Of a stretch of 64,000 nt of DNA, positions 1 to 7,555 are shown piece by piece. The stretch is from Thermoleophilales bacterium (lineage in GTDB: Bacteria > Actinomycetota > Thermoleophilia > Solirubrobacterales > 70-9): assembly GCA_020636895.1 (NCBI GenBank), contig JACJWZ010000001.1, positions 124,001 to 188,000 on the forward strand. The letters run 5' to 3'. Positions within the stretch are counted from its first letter, which is position 1, and every line of letters starts with the position of its first letter. The position numbers and the translations under genes were made by a program. Under the pieces are notes generated by a model, which saw only the letters and a list, made by a program, of their open reading frames with translations, did not search any database and was not told the DNA's origin.

Positions 1-276
1 GCGCGCCGTCTCGAGTCGGGCGTCGTCTGCGTCAACGACGCGCAGCTCAACTACGTGGCGCTCGAGCTGCCGATGGGCGGCTGGAAGGAGTCGGGCGTCG
101 GCTCCCGCCACGGCGCCGGCGGCATCCGCAAGTACACGAAGCAGCAGACCCTGCTCGTGACCAAGTTCGCGCCGACGAACAAGGACGTGCACATGCTCCC
201 GTACACGTCCGCGCGCAAGACCCGGATGCTCGGCAAGTCGTTCCGCTTCCTCTGGGGCCGCGGCAAGCGCGACTAG
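1..276 (+). CDS. Aldehyde dehydrogenase, C-terminal fragment (cut by window edge)
   Basis: The reading frame is open from base 1 and ends at the TAG at 274-276, so only about 91 C-terminal residues are visible. It carries the conserved aldehyde dehydrogenase C-terminal segment 'LPMGGWKESGVGSRHG' followed by 'IRKYTKQQTLLV', which closes the substrate and oligomerisation region in NAD(P)-dependent aldehyde dehydrogenases. The catalytic Cys and Glu lie upstream, outside the window. The tail after this segment ends in a basic 'LWGRGKRD'. Substrate cannot be judged from this part. The stop codon sits inside a TAGGCT (274-279) that resembles the -10 boxes seen elsewhere in the window. Confidence 0.9.
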   Translation, partial: ARRLESGVVCVNDAQLNYVALELPMGGWKESGVGSRHGAGGIRKYTKQQTLLVTKFAPTNKDVHMLPYTSARKTRMLGKSFRFLWGRGKRD

Positions 277-317
277 GCTCGCGGGCGCCGCGTGCGGGCC
301 GCGCGGCGCTGGGCTGA

Positions 318-950
318 ATGGGTCTGCAGGTGCGCCGAGAGGTGAGAACGCCGCGATCTCCGCGGTCAGGTCTCCTCTCGATCGCCGTGTTGGCCGTCTC
401 GGCCGCGTTGGCGCCGGCGCTCGCCGGTTGCGGTGCCGCCGAGCCGCAGCGCGCGGCGAACCCACTCGTCGGTCCCCCGGCGACGCCCGTCTTCACCGAC
501 GCCGACCGGGTGGAGATCGCCGCCCTGATCAACGAGGTCAACGAGGCGTTCGCCGCCGGTGACGGCAAGACGGTCTGCGCGCGCCTCACCCAGCATGGCG
601 CCGCGACGATGAGCGAGCTCGATGTCGTGCCGCTCATCGAGGACGAGGTCGAGGCCCACGTCGAGGGCGAGCCCCTCGAGCCCACGTGCGAGTCGGCGGT
701 GGCGTCGTTCACCGAGGGCCTGAGCGCATCTGAGCGGCGAACGCTGCAGGGCCCGCGTCCCTACCGCGCGACCGACGTCGACCTGGAGGCGACGGTCGCC
801 GGCGCCGGCGACGGCTCCGGTGTGCAGCCCGCGGAGGGTTCGCCGACGGTCCAGGTGACCTGCCTGGAGAACAGCGGCAACTACCTCTGGGCCACCCACC
901 AGGTGGACGGGACCTGGCGGCTCGAGCTCCCGTTCTGCTCCGGCCGCTGA
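318..950 (+). CDS. Putative lipoprotein of unknown function
   Basis: A 210-residue protein with a basic N-terminus, a hydrophobic stretch at about residues 19-36 and a lipobox 'ALAGC' with the lipidation Cys at 38, so it is predicted to be exported and anchored to the outer face of the membrane. The mature part is acidic. It starts with 'FTDADRVEIAALINEVNEAF', resembling small NTF2-like or SnoaL-like folds that begin with a helix for accumulating domains, but this is only suggestive. Two later Cys residues (near 'VTCLENSGNYLW' and 'PFCSGR') might pair. I do not recognise the family. It is followed by an independent VOC gene. Confidence 0.75.
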   Translation: MGLQVRREVRTPRSPRSGLLSIAVLAVSAALAPALAGCGAAEPQRAANPLVGPPATPVFTDADRVEIAALINEVNEAFAAGDGKTVCARLTQHGAATMSELDVVPLIEDEVEAHVEGEPLEPTCESAVASFTEGLSASERRTLQGPRPYRATDVDLEATVAGAGDGSGVQPAEGSPTVQVTCLENSGNYLWATHQVDGTWRLELPFCSGR

Positions 951-1073
951 GCGGTCGCCTCCCCGTTTCGCTGCCATTTGGTGCTCGCCGGCGGCACCGA
1001 TTGGCGTTGAAACGCCCGCGGCTCCCATCCGCTCCCGTCCAATCTCGCATCTCGATCGTGGTAGGACACAGGC

Positions 1074-1493
1074 ATGGAGCAGCGGCTCAGCCTCGTGACG
1101 CTCGGCGTCGCCGACCTCGAGCGCGCGGTCGCCTTCTACGCGGCACTCGGCTGGGAGCCGGGAAACGACGTCGCCGCCCAGGACGTGGCGTTCTTCCAGG
1201 GGCCGGGGATGATCGTGGCGCTGTGGCACCGCGACGAGCTCGCGGCCGACTCCGCCGTCGCCGACGGCGGCGGCTGGGGTGGCATCACCCTCGCTCACAA
1301 CGTGCGCTCGCCGGAGGAGGTGGACGCCGTCCTCGCCGAGGCCGAGCGCGCCGGCGCGACCATCGGCCGGACCGGCGCCGCGACCGAGTGGGGCGGCTAC
1401 TCGGGCATCTTCATCGACCCCGACGGCCACCCCTGGGAGGTCGCCCACAACCCCTTCTGGACCATGGGCGAGGACGGCGGCATCTCGCTCTGA
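1074..1493 (+). CDS. VOC (glyoxalase/dioxygenase) family protein
   Basis: 139 residues with one full vicinal-oxygen-chelate module: 'LVTLGVADLERAVAFYAALGW' at the N-terminus and 'YSGIFIDPDGHPWEVAHNPFW' near the C-terminus, the usual beta-alpha-beta-beta-beta signatures of the family. Length fits a single two-module VOC monomer that dimerises. Metal ligands can be expected at an early His/Gln and the late Glu of 'PWEVAHNP'. Such stand-alone proteins are often of unknown substrate; no specific reaction is claimed. The ATG is preceded by TAGGAC six bases upstream, a near match to the leaderless-promoter pattern of this genome. Confidence 0.85.
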   Translation: MEQRLSLVTLGVADLERAVAFYAALGWEPGNDVAAQDVAFFQGPGMIVALWHRDELAADSAVADGGGWGGITLAHNVRSPEEVDAVLAEAERAGATIGRTGAATEWGGYSGIFIDPDGHPWEVAHNPFWTMGEDGGISL

Positions 1494-1530
1494 CCGCGGC
1501 ACCCGGACCGGCCCGCCGCGCGTGGGAGCG

Positions 1531-1743
1531 CTACTCCAAGACGATCAGGACTTCGCCCTCGCTCACCGACTGCCCTTCCTCGCAGCGGATCTCGGCGACG
1601 GTCCCTGAGTCCTCGGCCTCGACCGGCATCTCCATCTTCATCGACTCGAGGATGACCAGCTCGTCCCCCTCGGAGACCTGGTCGCCTACCGCGACCTCGA
1701 TCTTCCACACGGTTCCGGTGATGTGAGCGGGGACGTCCGGCAC
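1531..1743 (-). CDS. Biotin/lipoyl attachment carrier protein (70 aa)
   Basis: A 70-residue single biotinyl domain. The attachment motif 'ESMKME' lies near residue 36-41, and the protein begins 'VPDVPAHITGTVWKIEV' and ends 'GQSVSEGEVLIVLE', the standard hammerhead barrel. It matches in size the stand-alone actinobacterial biotinylated carriers (such as mycobacterial TB7.3), whose Lys is biotinylated and which are thought to serve acyl-CoA carboxylases. I chose the GTG at 1743 because the protein aligns from there and because TATTCT lies 8 bases upstream, the leaderless arrangement. The longer open frame upstream runs over the divergent glycosyltransferase gene and is not real. Confidence 0.9.
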   Translation of the reverse strand: MPDVPAHITGTVWKIEVAVGDQVSEGDELVILESMKMEMPVEAEDSGTVAEIRCEEGQSVSEGEVLIVLE

Positions 1744-1751
1744 GGATCGGG

Positions 1752-1757
1752 AGAATA
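1752..1757 (-). promoter_or_regulatory. -10 box for the biotin carrier gene
   Basis: TATTCT on the minus strand, 8 nt before the GTG start, so the transcript is probably leaderless. It lies in the 21-bp gap shared with the divergent glycosyltransferase gene. Confidence 0.55.
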
Positions 1758-1764
1758 TGCGCCG

Positions 1765-2469
1765 GTGTCGGCGGAAGCGCAGAAGCAGGCAACCCGCCGG
1801 GTCGTGATCGTCGCCGCGCGCGACGAGGCCGACCGGATCGGCGACACCGTCCACACCCTTCGCGAGGCGATGCCGGGCATCGAGGTCTGGGTCGCCGACG
1901 ACGCTTCGACCGACGGCACCCGCGACGCCGCGATGGCGGCCGGCGCCACTGTCGTCCGCCGCAACCGCCCGCACGGCAAGGGCGGCAACATGACCGCCGC
2001 CGCGACGGCCGCACTCGACGACCTCCCGGACGCCGCCACGGTCCTGCTCTGCGATGGCGACCTCGGCGCCAGCGCCGCGAACCTCGTCCCGCTCCTCGAG
2101 GCGGTCGAGGACGGCAGCGCCGACCTCACCATCGCCGGCTTCGAGCGCAAGGTGGGAGGGGGTCTCGGCCTCGCCAAGGGCTACGCGCGCTGGGCGATCG
2201 AGCACCTCTGCGGCTACGAGGCCAACTCCCCGATCTCCGGCCAGCGCGCGATGAGCGCCGCGACCCTACGCGAGGTCCTGCCCTTCGCGCCGCGCTACGG
2301 GATGGAGATCGGGATGACCGTCGATGCCGTCCGCGCCGGTGCCCGCGTCGCCGAGATCGACCTGCCGCTCGAGCACCGCGCCACCGGCAAGACGCTCAGC
2401 GGCTTCCTCCACCGTGGTCGCCAGCTCCGCGACTTCCTCGCCGTCACCCGCGCGCGGCGGCGCGGGTAG
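1765..2469 (+). CDS. Family 2 glycosyltransferase
   Basis: About 234 residues with a GT-A fold: 'VVIVAARDEADRIGDTV' for nucleotide binding, 'VWVADDASTDGT' and an acidic 'LLCDGDLGAS' in the place of the DxD metal and sugar-nucleotide site. 'GQRAMSAATLREVLPF' and 'YGMEIGMTVDAVRAG' match the acceptor half of dolichyl-phosphate-mannose-synthase-like enzymes. There are no membrane helices, so a soluble or peripheral enzyme is likely. The GTG at 1765 is preferred over the ATG at 1723, because the latter would run antisense into the start of the divergent biotin carrier gene. Sugar donor and acceptor are not predictable. Confidence 0.85.
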   Translation: MSAEAQKQATRRVVIVAARDEADRIGDTVHTLREAMPGIEVWVADDASTDGTRDAAMAAGATVVRRNRPHGKGGNMTAAATAALDDLPDAATVLLCDGDLGASAANLVPLLEAVEDGSADLTIAGFERKVGGGLGLAKGYARWAIEHLCGYEANSPISGQRAMSAATLREVLPFAPRYGMEIGMTVDAVRAGARVAEIDLPLEHRATGKTLSGFLHRGRQLRDFLAVTRARRRG

Positions 2470-2493
2470 GTTTCCGCCCCGGAGAGCCGCAGC

Positions 2494-3945
2494 TTGATCC
2501 TCGCCATCGACCAGGGAACCACCGGCAGCACCTGCCTCGTCTTCGACGACGAAGGTCAGATCACGGGCCGCGCCTACTCGGAGTTCCAGCAGCACTTCCC
2601 GAACCCCGGGTGGGTGGAGCACGATGCGAGCGAGATCTGGGAGGTCACCCGGCGCGTCGGCCACGAGGCGCTCGCCGACGCGGGGGTCGAGGGCGCCGAC
2701 CTCGAGGCCATCGGGATCACCAACCAGCGCGAGACGGTCGTCGCCTGGGACCCGGATACCGGCGCGCCGATCCACAACGCGCTCGTCTGGCAGGACCGCC
2801 GCACCTCCAACCGCTGCGACGAGCTCCGCGAGGCGGGCCACGAGGCCCTGGTCCGCGAGCGCACCGGCCTCGTCATCGACCCCTACTTCTCGGGAACCAA
2901 GATCGAGTGGCTGCTGCGAAACGTCGAGGGGGCCGAGCGCGCCCGCTTCGGCACGATCGACTCCTGGCTCACCTACAAGCTGACCGGCGAGCACGTCGCC
3001 GACCTCTCCAACGCCTCGCGGACGATGCTGCTCGACATCGGCAGCGGCAGGTGGGACCCCGACCTCTGCGAGCTGCTCGGCGTCGACCCTGCCAGCCTGC
3101 CCGAGCCGCGCGGCTCCGCCGAGATCTACGGGACGACGAGCGAGTTCGGCGGTGACGTTCCCGTCGCGGGCATCGCGGGCGACCAGCAGGCGGCGCTGTT
3201 CGGGCAGGCCTGCCACGCGCCCGGCGACGCCAAGAACACCTACGGCACCGGTAGCTTCGTCCTCCTCAACAGCGGCGCCGAACGCCCCGATCCCGGCGAC
3301 GGGCTACTGGCCACGATCGCCTGGGGCATCGGCGACGAGATCACCTACGCGCTTGAGGCGTCGGTGTTCGTCACCGGCGCTGCCGTGCAGTGGTTGCGCG
3401 ACGGTCTCGGTCTGATCAAGAGCGCCGCTGAGACGGAGGAACTCGCGGCCTCGCTCGACGGCAACGACGGCGTCTACTTCGTCCCGGCGTTGACCGGCCT
3501 CGGCTCCCCTTACTGGGATCCCTACGCACGCGGCGCCCTGATCGGCCTCACCCGCGGCACCGGCCGGGCGCAGATCGTCCGCGCCACGCTGGAGGCGATC
3601 GCCTACCAGACGGTCGACGCGGTACGCGCCCAGGAGGCCGCGTCGGGCGAGTCACTGACGATGCTCCGCGCCGACGGAGGGGCGGTCGGCAACAAGTGGC
3701 TGATGCAGTTCCAGGCGGACGCGCTCGGCGTCCCCGTCGTCGTCCCCGAGATCGCGGAGACCACCGCGCTGGGAGCCGCCTACCTCGCCGGCATCGCGGT
3801 CGGCAAGTGGGACCTCGCCGCCGTCCACGAGATGTGGCGCGAGCGCGCCACCTACGAGCCCCGCATCTCCGCCGACGAGCGCGAGTCCCTGCTCGCCCGC
3901 TGGCACCAGGCGGTCGAGCGCAGTCGCGGCTGGGCGCGCGACTGA
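2494..3945 (+). CDS. glpK: Glycerol kinase
   Basis: 483 residues, usual length for GlpK, which phosphorylates glycerol with ATP to glycerol 3-phosphate in the cytoplasm. FGGY motifs are complete: 'AIDQGTTGSTCLVFD' at the N-terminus (phosphate loop), 'GITNQRETVVAWD', 'GIAGDQQAALFGQ' with the catalytic Asp, 'TYGTGSFVLLNSG' and the C-terminal 'LRADGGAVGNKWLMQ'. The start is TTG at 2494, with GGAG at 2481 as a ribosome site and the family-typical 'ILAIDQG' right after it. It follows the glycosyltransferase by 24 bp and may be co-transcribed. No glpF or glpD is nearby. Confidence 0.96.
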   Translation: MILAIDQGTTGSTCLVFDDEGQITGRAYSEFQQHFPNPGWVEHDASEIWEVTRRVGHEALADAGVEGADLEAIGITNQRETVVAWDPDTGAPIHNALVWQDRRTSNRCDELREAGHEALVRERTGLVIDPYFSGTKIEWLLRNVEGAERARFGTIDSWLTYKLTGEHVADLSNASRTMLLDIGSGRWDPDLCELLGVDPASLPEPRGSAEIYGTTSEFGGDVPVAGIAGDQQAALFGQACHAPGDAKNTYGTGSFVLLNSGAERPDPGDGLLATIAWGIGDEITYALEASVFVTGAAVQWLRDGLGLIKSAAETEELAASLDGNDGVYFVPALTGLGSPYWDPYARGALIGLTRGTGRAQIVRATLEAIAYQTVDAVRAQEAASGESLTMLRADGGAVGNKWLMQFQADALGVPVVVPEIAETTALGAAYLAGIAVGKWDLAAVHEMWRERATYEPRISADERESLLARWHQAVERSRGWARD

Positions 3946-3952
3946 GCGGCGG

Positions 3953-4600
3953 CTAGTCGACCAGGTCGGTGCGGATGCCGATGCAGGTCACGACACCGTT
4001 CGGCGGCACGAACCCGCAGCTGAAGTGGACCGCGGTGCTGGGATCGTCATAGAGGGCGGTCACGAAGTCAATGATCCGGTTCGCCGGATTGAAGGTCGGC
4101 GACAACTCCCCTGGGTAGGTATATGTCGCCCCGGCTGACCCCTCGGTGACGGTGGCGATCCTGCCCGAGGTGCGGGTGTTCGCCAAGACGTAGCTGCGAT
4201 CCTGATCGCTGTCGCCGTCCGTCTGCAGGCGGATGCCGAGGTCCGGGTAGTCGAGGATCACCTGGGGGCTCGTCGCCGTCTCGTTGCCGCTGCCCGACCG
4301 GATCGCGCCCACGGGGGCGAACCCGGCCGCATCGGCGGCTGAGAGGAAGTCGCTCGAGTCGCGGCCGTCGAGCAGATCGGAGTCGGCGACCTTCGAGAGG
4401 GTCGCCTCCTTCACCTGCGCTCCGGTGAGCGCGTCGCTCTTGACGTCCTTGCCCTTCAGCGACTTGTTCCTGACCTGCTTGGAGGTGACGCTGTTGCGCG
4501 GCAGCTGCGTCGCGGCAAAGGCCGTCCCTCCGATCGCCAACATGAGGGCGAGATAGGCCACGATCGTGGCGTGGGATGGACGTCGCACCGTTCGCGACAT
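3953..4600 (-). CDS. Secreted protein with 'NSV-SKQ-VKNKSL' type N-terminal repeats
   Basis: 215 residues. A signal peptide or anchor, 'HATIVAYLALMLAIGGTAFA', is followed by 'PRNSVTSKQVRNKSLKGKDV', a polar pseudo-repeat that recurs in many surface proteins of Thermoleophilia. The rest is a probable beta-rich domain of unknown function with a late Cys pair ('FSCGF', 'VTCIGI'). No enzyme motif is visible. It is divergent from the reductase at 4651, only 50 bp away, with facing leaderless-type promoters. I infer an extracellular or wall-associated role. Confidence 0.8.
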   Translation of the reverse strand: MSRTVRRPSHATIVAYLALMLAIGGTAFAATQLPRNSVTSKQVRNKSLKGKDVKSDALTGAQVKEATLSKVADSDLLDGRDSSDFLSAADAAGFAPVGAIRSGSGNETATSPQVILDYPDLGIRLQTDGDSDQDRSYVLANTRTSGRIATVTEGSAGATYTYPGELSPTFNPANRIIDFVTALYDDPSTAVHFSCGFVPPNGVVTCIGIRTDLVD

Positions 4601-4607
4601 GAGCGTC

Positions 4608-4613
4608 AGCCTA
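4608..4613 (-). promoter_or_regulatory. -10 box for the secreted protein gene
   Basis: TAGGCT on the minus strand, 7 nt before the ATG at 4600; leaderless arrangement. It forms a divergent pair with the box at 4637. Confidence 0.6.
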
Positions 4614-4636
4614 CCGCCGTGCCTGCGGGCTTTCCA

Positions 4637-4642
4637 TAGGCT
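4637..4642 (+). promoter_or_regulatory. -10 box for the reductase gene at 4651
   Basis: TAGGCT ending 8 nt before the ATG at 4651, with no Shine-Dalgarno sequence between; leaderless arrangement. Confidence 0.6.
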
Positions 4643-4650
4643 CTGGGCAA

Positions 4651-5724
4651 ATGAGCACCCATCTCGTCACCGGCTTCCCGGGGTTCATCGGGCGCCGGCT
4701 CGTCGCCGCGCTGCTCGCCGACGACGCCGAGGCGCGGATCGTTGCGCTCGTCGAAGGTCGCATGGCCGAGCCCGCCCGCGCGGCTGCCGCCGAGATCGAC
4801 GGCGAGCGGATCGAGGTGATCCCGGGGGACATCGCGACTCGCCGGCTCGGGCTCGCCGACGCCGACTACGAGCGGCTCGCGGCCGAGGTCGGCGTCGTCC
4901 ATCACCTCGCCGCGATCTACGACCTCGCCGTCCCCGAGGAGATCGCCCAGAAGGTGAACGTCGAGGGCACCGGGAACGTGCTCGACTTCTGCGCCGACGT
5001 CGAGGGCCTCTCACGGCTCAACTACGTCAGCACCGCCTACGTCGCGGGCACCCGCACCGGCGTCGTCTACGAGCACGAGCTCGCCCTTGGCCAGGGCTTC
5101 AAGAACCACTACGAGTCGACCAAGTTCCAAGCCGAGGTCTGGGTCCGCGACCGGATGGACGAGATCCCGACGACGATCTACCGGCCGGGGATCGTCGTCG
5201 GCGACTCCAAGACCGGGGAGACGCAGAAGTTCGACGGTCCCTACTACGTACTCCGCTTCGTCGCCGCCAGCGTCGACCGCCACATGCCGATCGCCAACAT
5301 CGGCCGCGGCAAGACGCCCTTCAACGTCGTCCCCGTCGATTTCATCGTCGACTCGATGGTCGCTCTCGGCCGACTCGAGGAGGCGGTGGGGGAGACCGTC
5401 CACCTGTGCGACCCCGAGCCGCTCACCTCGCACGAGATGGTGGAGGTGCTCGCCCAGCTCTACGCGGGCCGCAAGCCCTCCTACCGCCTGCCCCCGCGCG
5501 GCGTCTCGGGGGCGCTGCACGTGCGGGCGGTCCGCAATCTCTACGGCGGCACCCCCTCGGAGTCGATCCGCTACATGAACCACCCGGTCCGATACGACAC
5601 CCGTCGGGCCACGGAGCTGCTCGCCTCGAGCGGGCTGCGATGCCCACGCTTCCCCGAGTACGCGCCGGCGATGGTCGAGTTCTTCCGCCGCCACGAGGAC
5701 GACCCCGCCTTCCACAAGCAGTAA
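4651..5724 (+). CDS. Extended SDR, fatty-acyl-CoA/thioester reductase-like
   Basis: 357 residues. The Rossmann motif 'TGFPGFIG' is at residues 7-14 and the catalytic 'YESTK' at about 154-158, with an NADP-type beta-alpha fold. The family best resembled is the NAD-binding-4 (male-sterility/thioester reductase) group, which reduces acyl-CoA or carrier-bound acyl groups; 'IYRPGIVVGDSKTGE' and 'FNVVPVDFIVDSMVALG' are typical. The PlsC-type acyltransferase 66 bp downstream suggests a shared lipid pathway, for example ether lipid or wax-type intermediates; that link is inference. A sugar-epimerase function is the main alternative. Confidence 0.8.
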   Translation: MSTHLVTGFPGFIGRRLVAALLADDAEARIVALVEGRMAEPARAAAAEIDGERIEVIPGDIATRRLGLADADYERLAAEVGVVHHLAAIYDLAVPEEIAQKVNVEGTGNVLDFCADVEGLSRLNYVSTAYVAGTRTGVVYEHELALGQGFKNHYESTKFQAEVWVRDRMDEIPTTIYRPGIVVGDSKTGETQKFDGPYYVLRFVAASVDRHMPIANIGRGKTPFNVVPVDFIVDSMVALGRLEEAVGETVHLCDPEPLTSHEMVEVLAQLYAGRKPSYRLPPRGVSGALHVRAVRNLYGGTPSESIRYMNHPVRYDTRRATELLASSGLRCPRFPEYAPAMVEFFRRHEDDPAFHKQ

Positions 5725-5790
5725 CCCGTGCCCGCTGAGGGGTAGTGGTCCCTGCGGCCCGCCTCCGGGCCCCGAGTTCCGTTTCTGCAG

Positions 5791-6564
5791 ATGAGCGAGA
5801 TCAAGCCGCAGCGCTACAAGGACCCTCGGCCGGCCGAGCTCTTCCAGCCGTTCCACGAGTACGAGCGCGCCAACGACGCCGGCTGGGTCTACAGCGTCGT
5901 CCGCATGATCACGACCCCGATCTCGCTGCTCCTCTACCGGACCCGGCAGATCGAGGTCGACAACGTGCCCTCGTCCGGGCCGGTCATCCTCGCCGCCAAC
6001 CACTTCTCGAACTACGACCACTTCCTCGCTGGCGTCTGGCTGCGCCGCAAGATCAGGTTCTTGGCGAAGTCGCAGATGTTCCGCCGCAACGCGTTCCTCG
6101 ACTTCGTCTACCGCAACGGCGGCGTCATCCCGATTCGCCGCGGCCACGCCGACGAGGAGGCGTTCGAGACGATCTTCGCGGTCCTTCGCCGCGGCAACTG
6201 CCTGATGATCTACTGCGAGGGAGGACGCTCCCGCACCGGCGAGCTCGGCGAGCCCCGGCCGGGCGTCGGCCGGGCGGCGATCGAGACGGGCGTCCCGGTC
6301 GTCCCGATCGCGATCTACGGCTCGCAGGGGATCCGCGGATGGAAGAAGCTGATCTTCCCGCAGGTGACGATCCGCTACGGCGAGCCGGTCAGTTTCCCGG
6401 TCGTCGAGTCATCGAGCCGCGAGCAGCAGATGGCCTGCGCCGAGGAGATCTTCGCCGACGTCCGCGAGATGTACGACGAGCTCGCTCGCGACGGCGGCCG
6501 CGCCGTCGCCCGGCGGGTCCGCGAGAAGCCCCCGCTGACGCGCGGCCCCGCCCGCTACTCGTAG
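5791..6564 (+). CDS. 1-acyl-glycerol-3-phosphate acyltransferase (PlsC family)
   Basis: 257 residues with acyltransferase blocks in order: 'ANHFSNYDHF' (catalytic NHx4D at about 70-76), 'GGVIPIRRG', 'YCEGGRSRTG' (phosphate-binding EGGRS near 143) and 'VPIAIYGSQGI'. The reaction of the family is transfer of an acyl chain to lysophosphatidic acid at the membrane face. The hydrophobic stretch before the NHx4D box (about residues 35-50) is the only membrane-associating part. It lies directly behind the acyl-reductase-like SDR on the same strand. The C-terminal 30 residues are basic and variable. Confidence 0.9.
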   Translation: MSEIKPQRYKDPRPAELFQPFHEYERANDAGWVYSVVRMITTPISLLLYRTRQIEVDNVPSSGPVILAANHFSNYDHFLAGVWLRRKIRFLAKSQMFRRNAFLDFVYRNGGVIPIRRGHADEEAFETIFAVLRRGNCLMIYCEGGRSRTGELGEPRPGVGRAAIETGVPVVPIAIYGSQGIRGWKKLIFPQVTIRYGEPVSFPVVESSSREQQMACAEEIFADVREMYDELARDGGRAVARRVREKPPLTRGPARYS

Positions 6565-7472
6565 CGCTTCTCGAGCGTCGGCCAATCGTCGGCGTCGTGC
6601 CCGGGCACGATCACGGCCCGCGGGTACGTTCGCGCGAACTGCTGCAGCTCCCGCAGCGAGCGCTTCCACTTGTGCATGTCGGCGGGAGCAGGGGGCGGGT
6701 CGGCTCCGTCGAGCTGCGCGCGCGTGTAGATCGCGTCGCCGGCGATGACGAGGTCGCGGTCGTTGAGACGGCAGATCACCGAGCAGTGGCCTGGGGTGTG
6801 CCCGGGCGTGTAGGCGAGGCGGACGCTGCCGTCGCCGAAGAGGTCGAAGGTGCGTCCGAAGCTGTTGGCGTATGAGGTGATGAGGGCACCGTCGAAGTCG
6901 ATCGTCCGGTAGTCGAAGAGATAGTCGAAGTGCGCTGGGTTGTAGCCGTGCAGGAGCGGCCTGTCGTCGGTGGTGGCGTGCTCCCACTCGCGCTGGGAGA
7001 CGACGAACGTCGCCGCGGGGTACTCGGCGATGCCGGAGGTGTGGTCGAAGTGCATGTGGGTGAGGACGACGAGGCCGAGTTGCTTGGAGTCGATCCCGCG
7101 CTCGCGGAGCTGGGCGCTGATCGTCCGCCCCGGCTCGACCCGAGCCTTGCTCGCCCAGGCCATCGCGCGGCCGAGGTTGGCCGCGGGCTTCGCTGCGACC
7201 GAGCTGTGGAAGGCGGTGTCGACGAGGAACGGGCCCGCGGTGGGATGGGTGACGAGGAACGCCGGAACGGGCGCCCAGACGTACTTCGAGCGCGGCGTAC
7301 CGACCCCGAGCGTGCGCAGCTTCGCAAAGCGCCCACCGGGGTTCTCGAAGAACGCGCGCGGCACTTGCACCTCGCCGCCGAGCAGCGGTTCGACGCTCAC
7401 GGTGGCGCCGGTCGCCCCGCCCTTCGGCAGCGGCCCGCTCAGCGGCTTCGCCTCGGCCTTCAGCTTGCTCAT
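6555..7472 (-). CDS. MBL-fold hydrolase (N-acyl-homoserine lactonase-like)
   Basis: 305 residues. The di-zinc site is complete: 'THMHFDH' (HxHxDH at 139-144), a His in 'YTPGHTPGH', Asp in 'VIAGDAIY' and a C-terminal 'VPGHD'. The arrangement and the 'GYNPAHFDYLF' insert resemble AHL-lactonase-like and related metallo-hydrolases. The substrate cannot be fixed, and quorum quenching is only one option. The ATG at 7472 ('MSKLKAEAKPL') is chosen because TAGCCT lies 10 nt upstream and because longer versions run into the divergent SDR's promoter. The stop overlaps the end of the convergent acyltransferase gene by 10 bp. Confidence 0.85.
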   Translation of the reverse strand: MSKLKAEAKPLSGPLPKGGATGATVSVEPLLGGEVQVPRAFFENPGGRFAKLRTLGVGTPRSKYVWAPVPAFLVTHPTAGPFLVDTAFHSSVAAKPAANLGRAMAWASKARVEPGRTISAQLRERGIDSKQLGLVVLTHMHFDHTSGIAEYPAATFVVSQREWEHATTDDRPLLHGYNPAHFDYLFDYRTIDFDGALITSYANSFGRTFDLFGDGSVRLAYTPGHTPGHCSVICRLNDRDLVIAGDAIYTRAQLDGADPPPAPADMHKWKRSLRELQQFARTYPRAVIVPGHDADDWPTLEKRYE

Positions 7473-7482
7473 GAGCCGCTGG

Positions 7483-7488
7483 AGGCTA
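7483..7488 (-). promoter_or_regulatory. -10 box for the MBL-fold gene
   Basis: TAGCCT on the minus strand, 10 nt before the ATG at 7472. Confidence 0.45.
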
Positions 7489-7543
7489 CTCCCCGCCGCG
7501 TCTCGCTCCGACGGCCGGGAGCACGGTCGCACGAACGCTCGCA

Positions 7544-7549
7544 TAGGCT
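7544..7549 (+). promoter_or_regulatory. -10 box for the SDR gene at 7556
   Basis: TAGGCT 6 nt before the GTG start, with no room for a ribosome site; leaderless arrangement. Confidence 0.6.
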
Positions 7550-7555
7550 CAGGGC

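Noticed and set aside
1723..1764. ATG at 1723 as the glycosyltransferase start
   Set aside because: It would overlap antisense the first codons of the divergent biotin carrier; similarity begins after the GTG at 1765.
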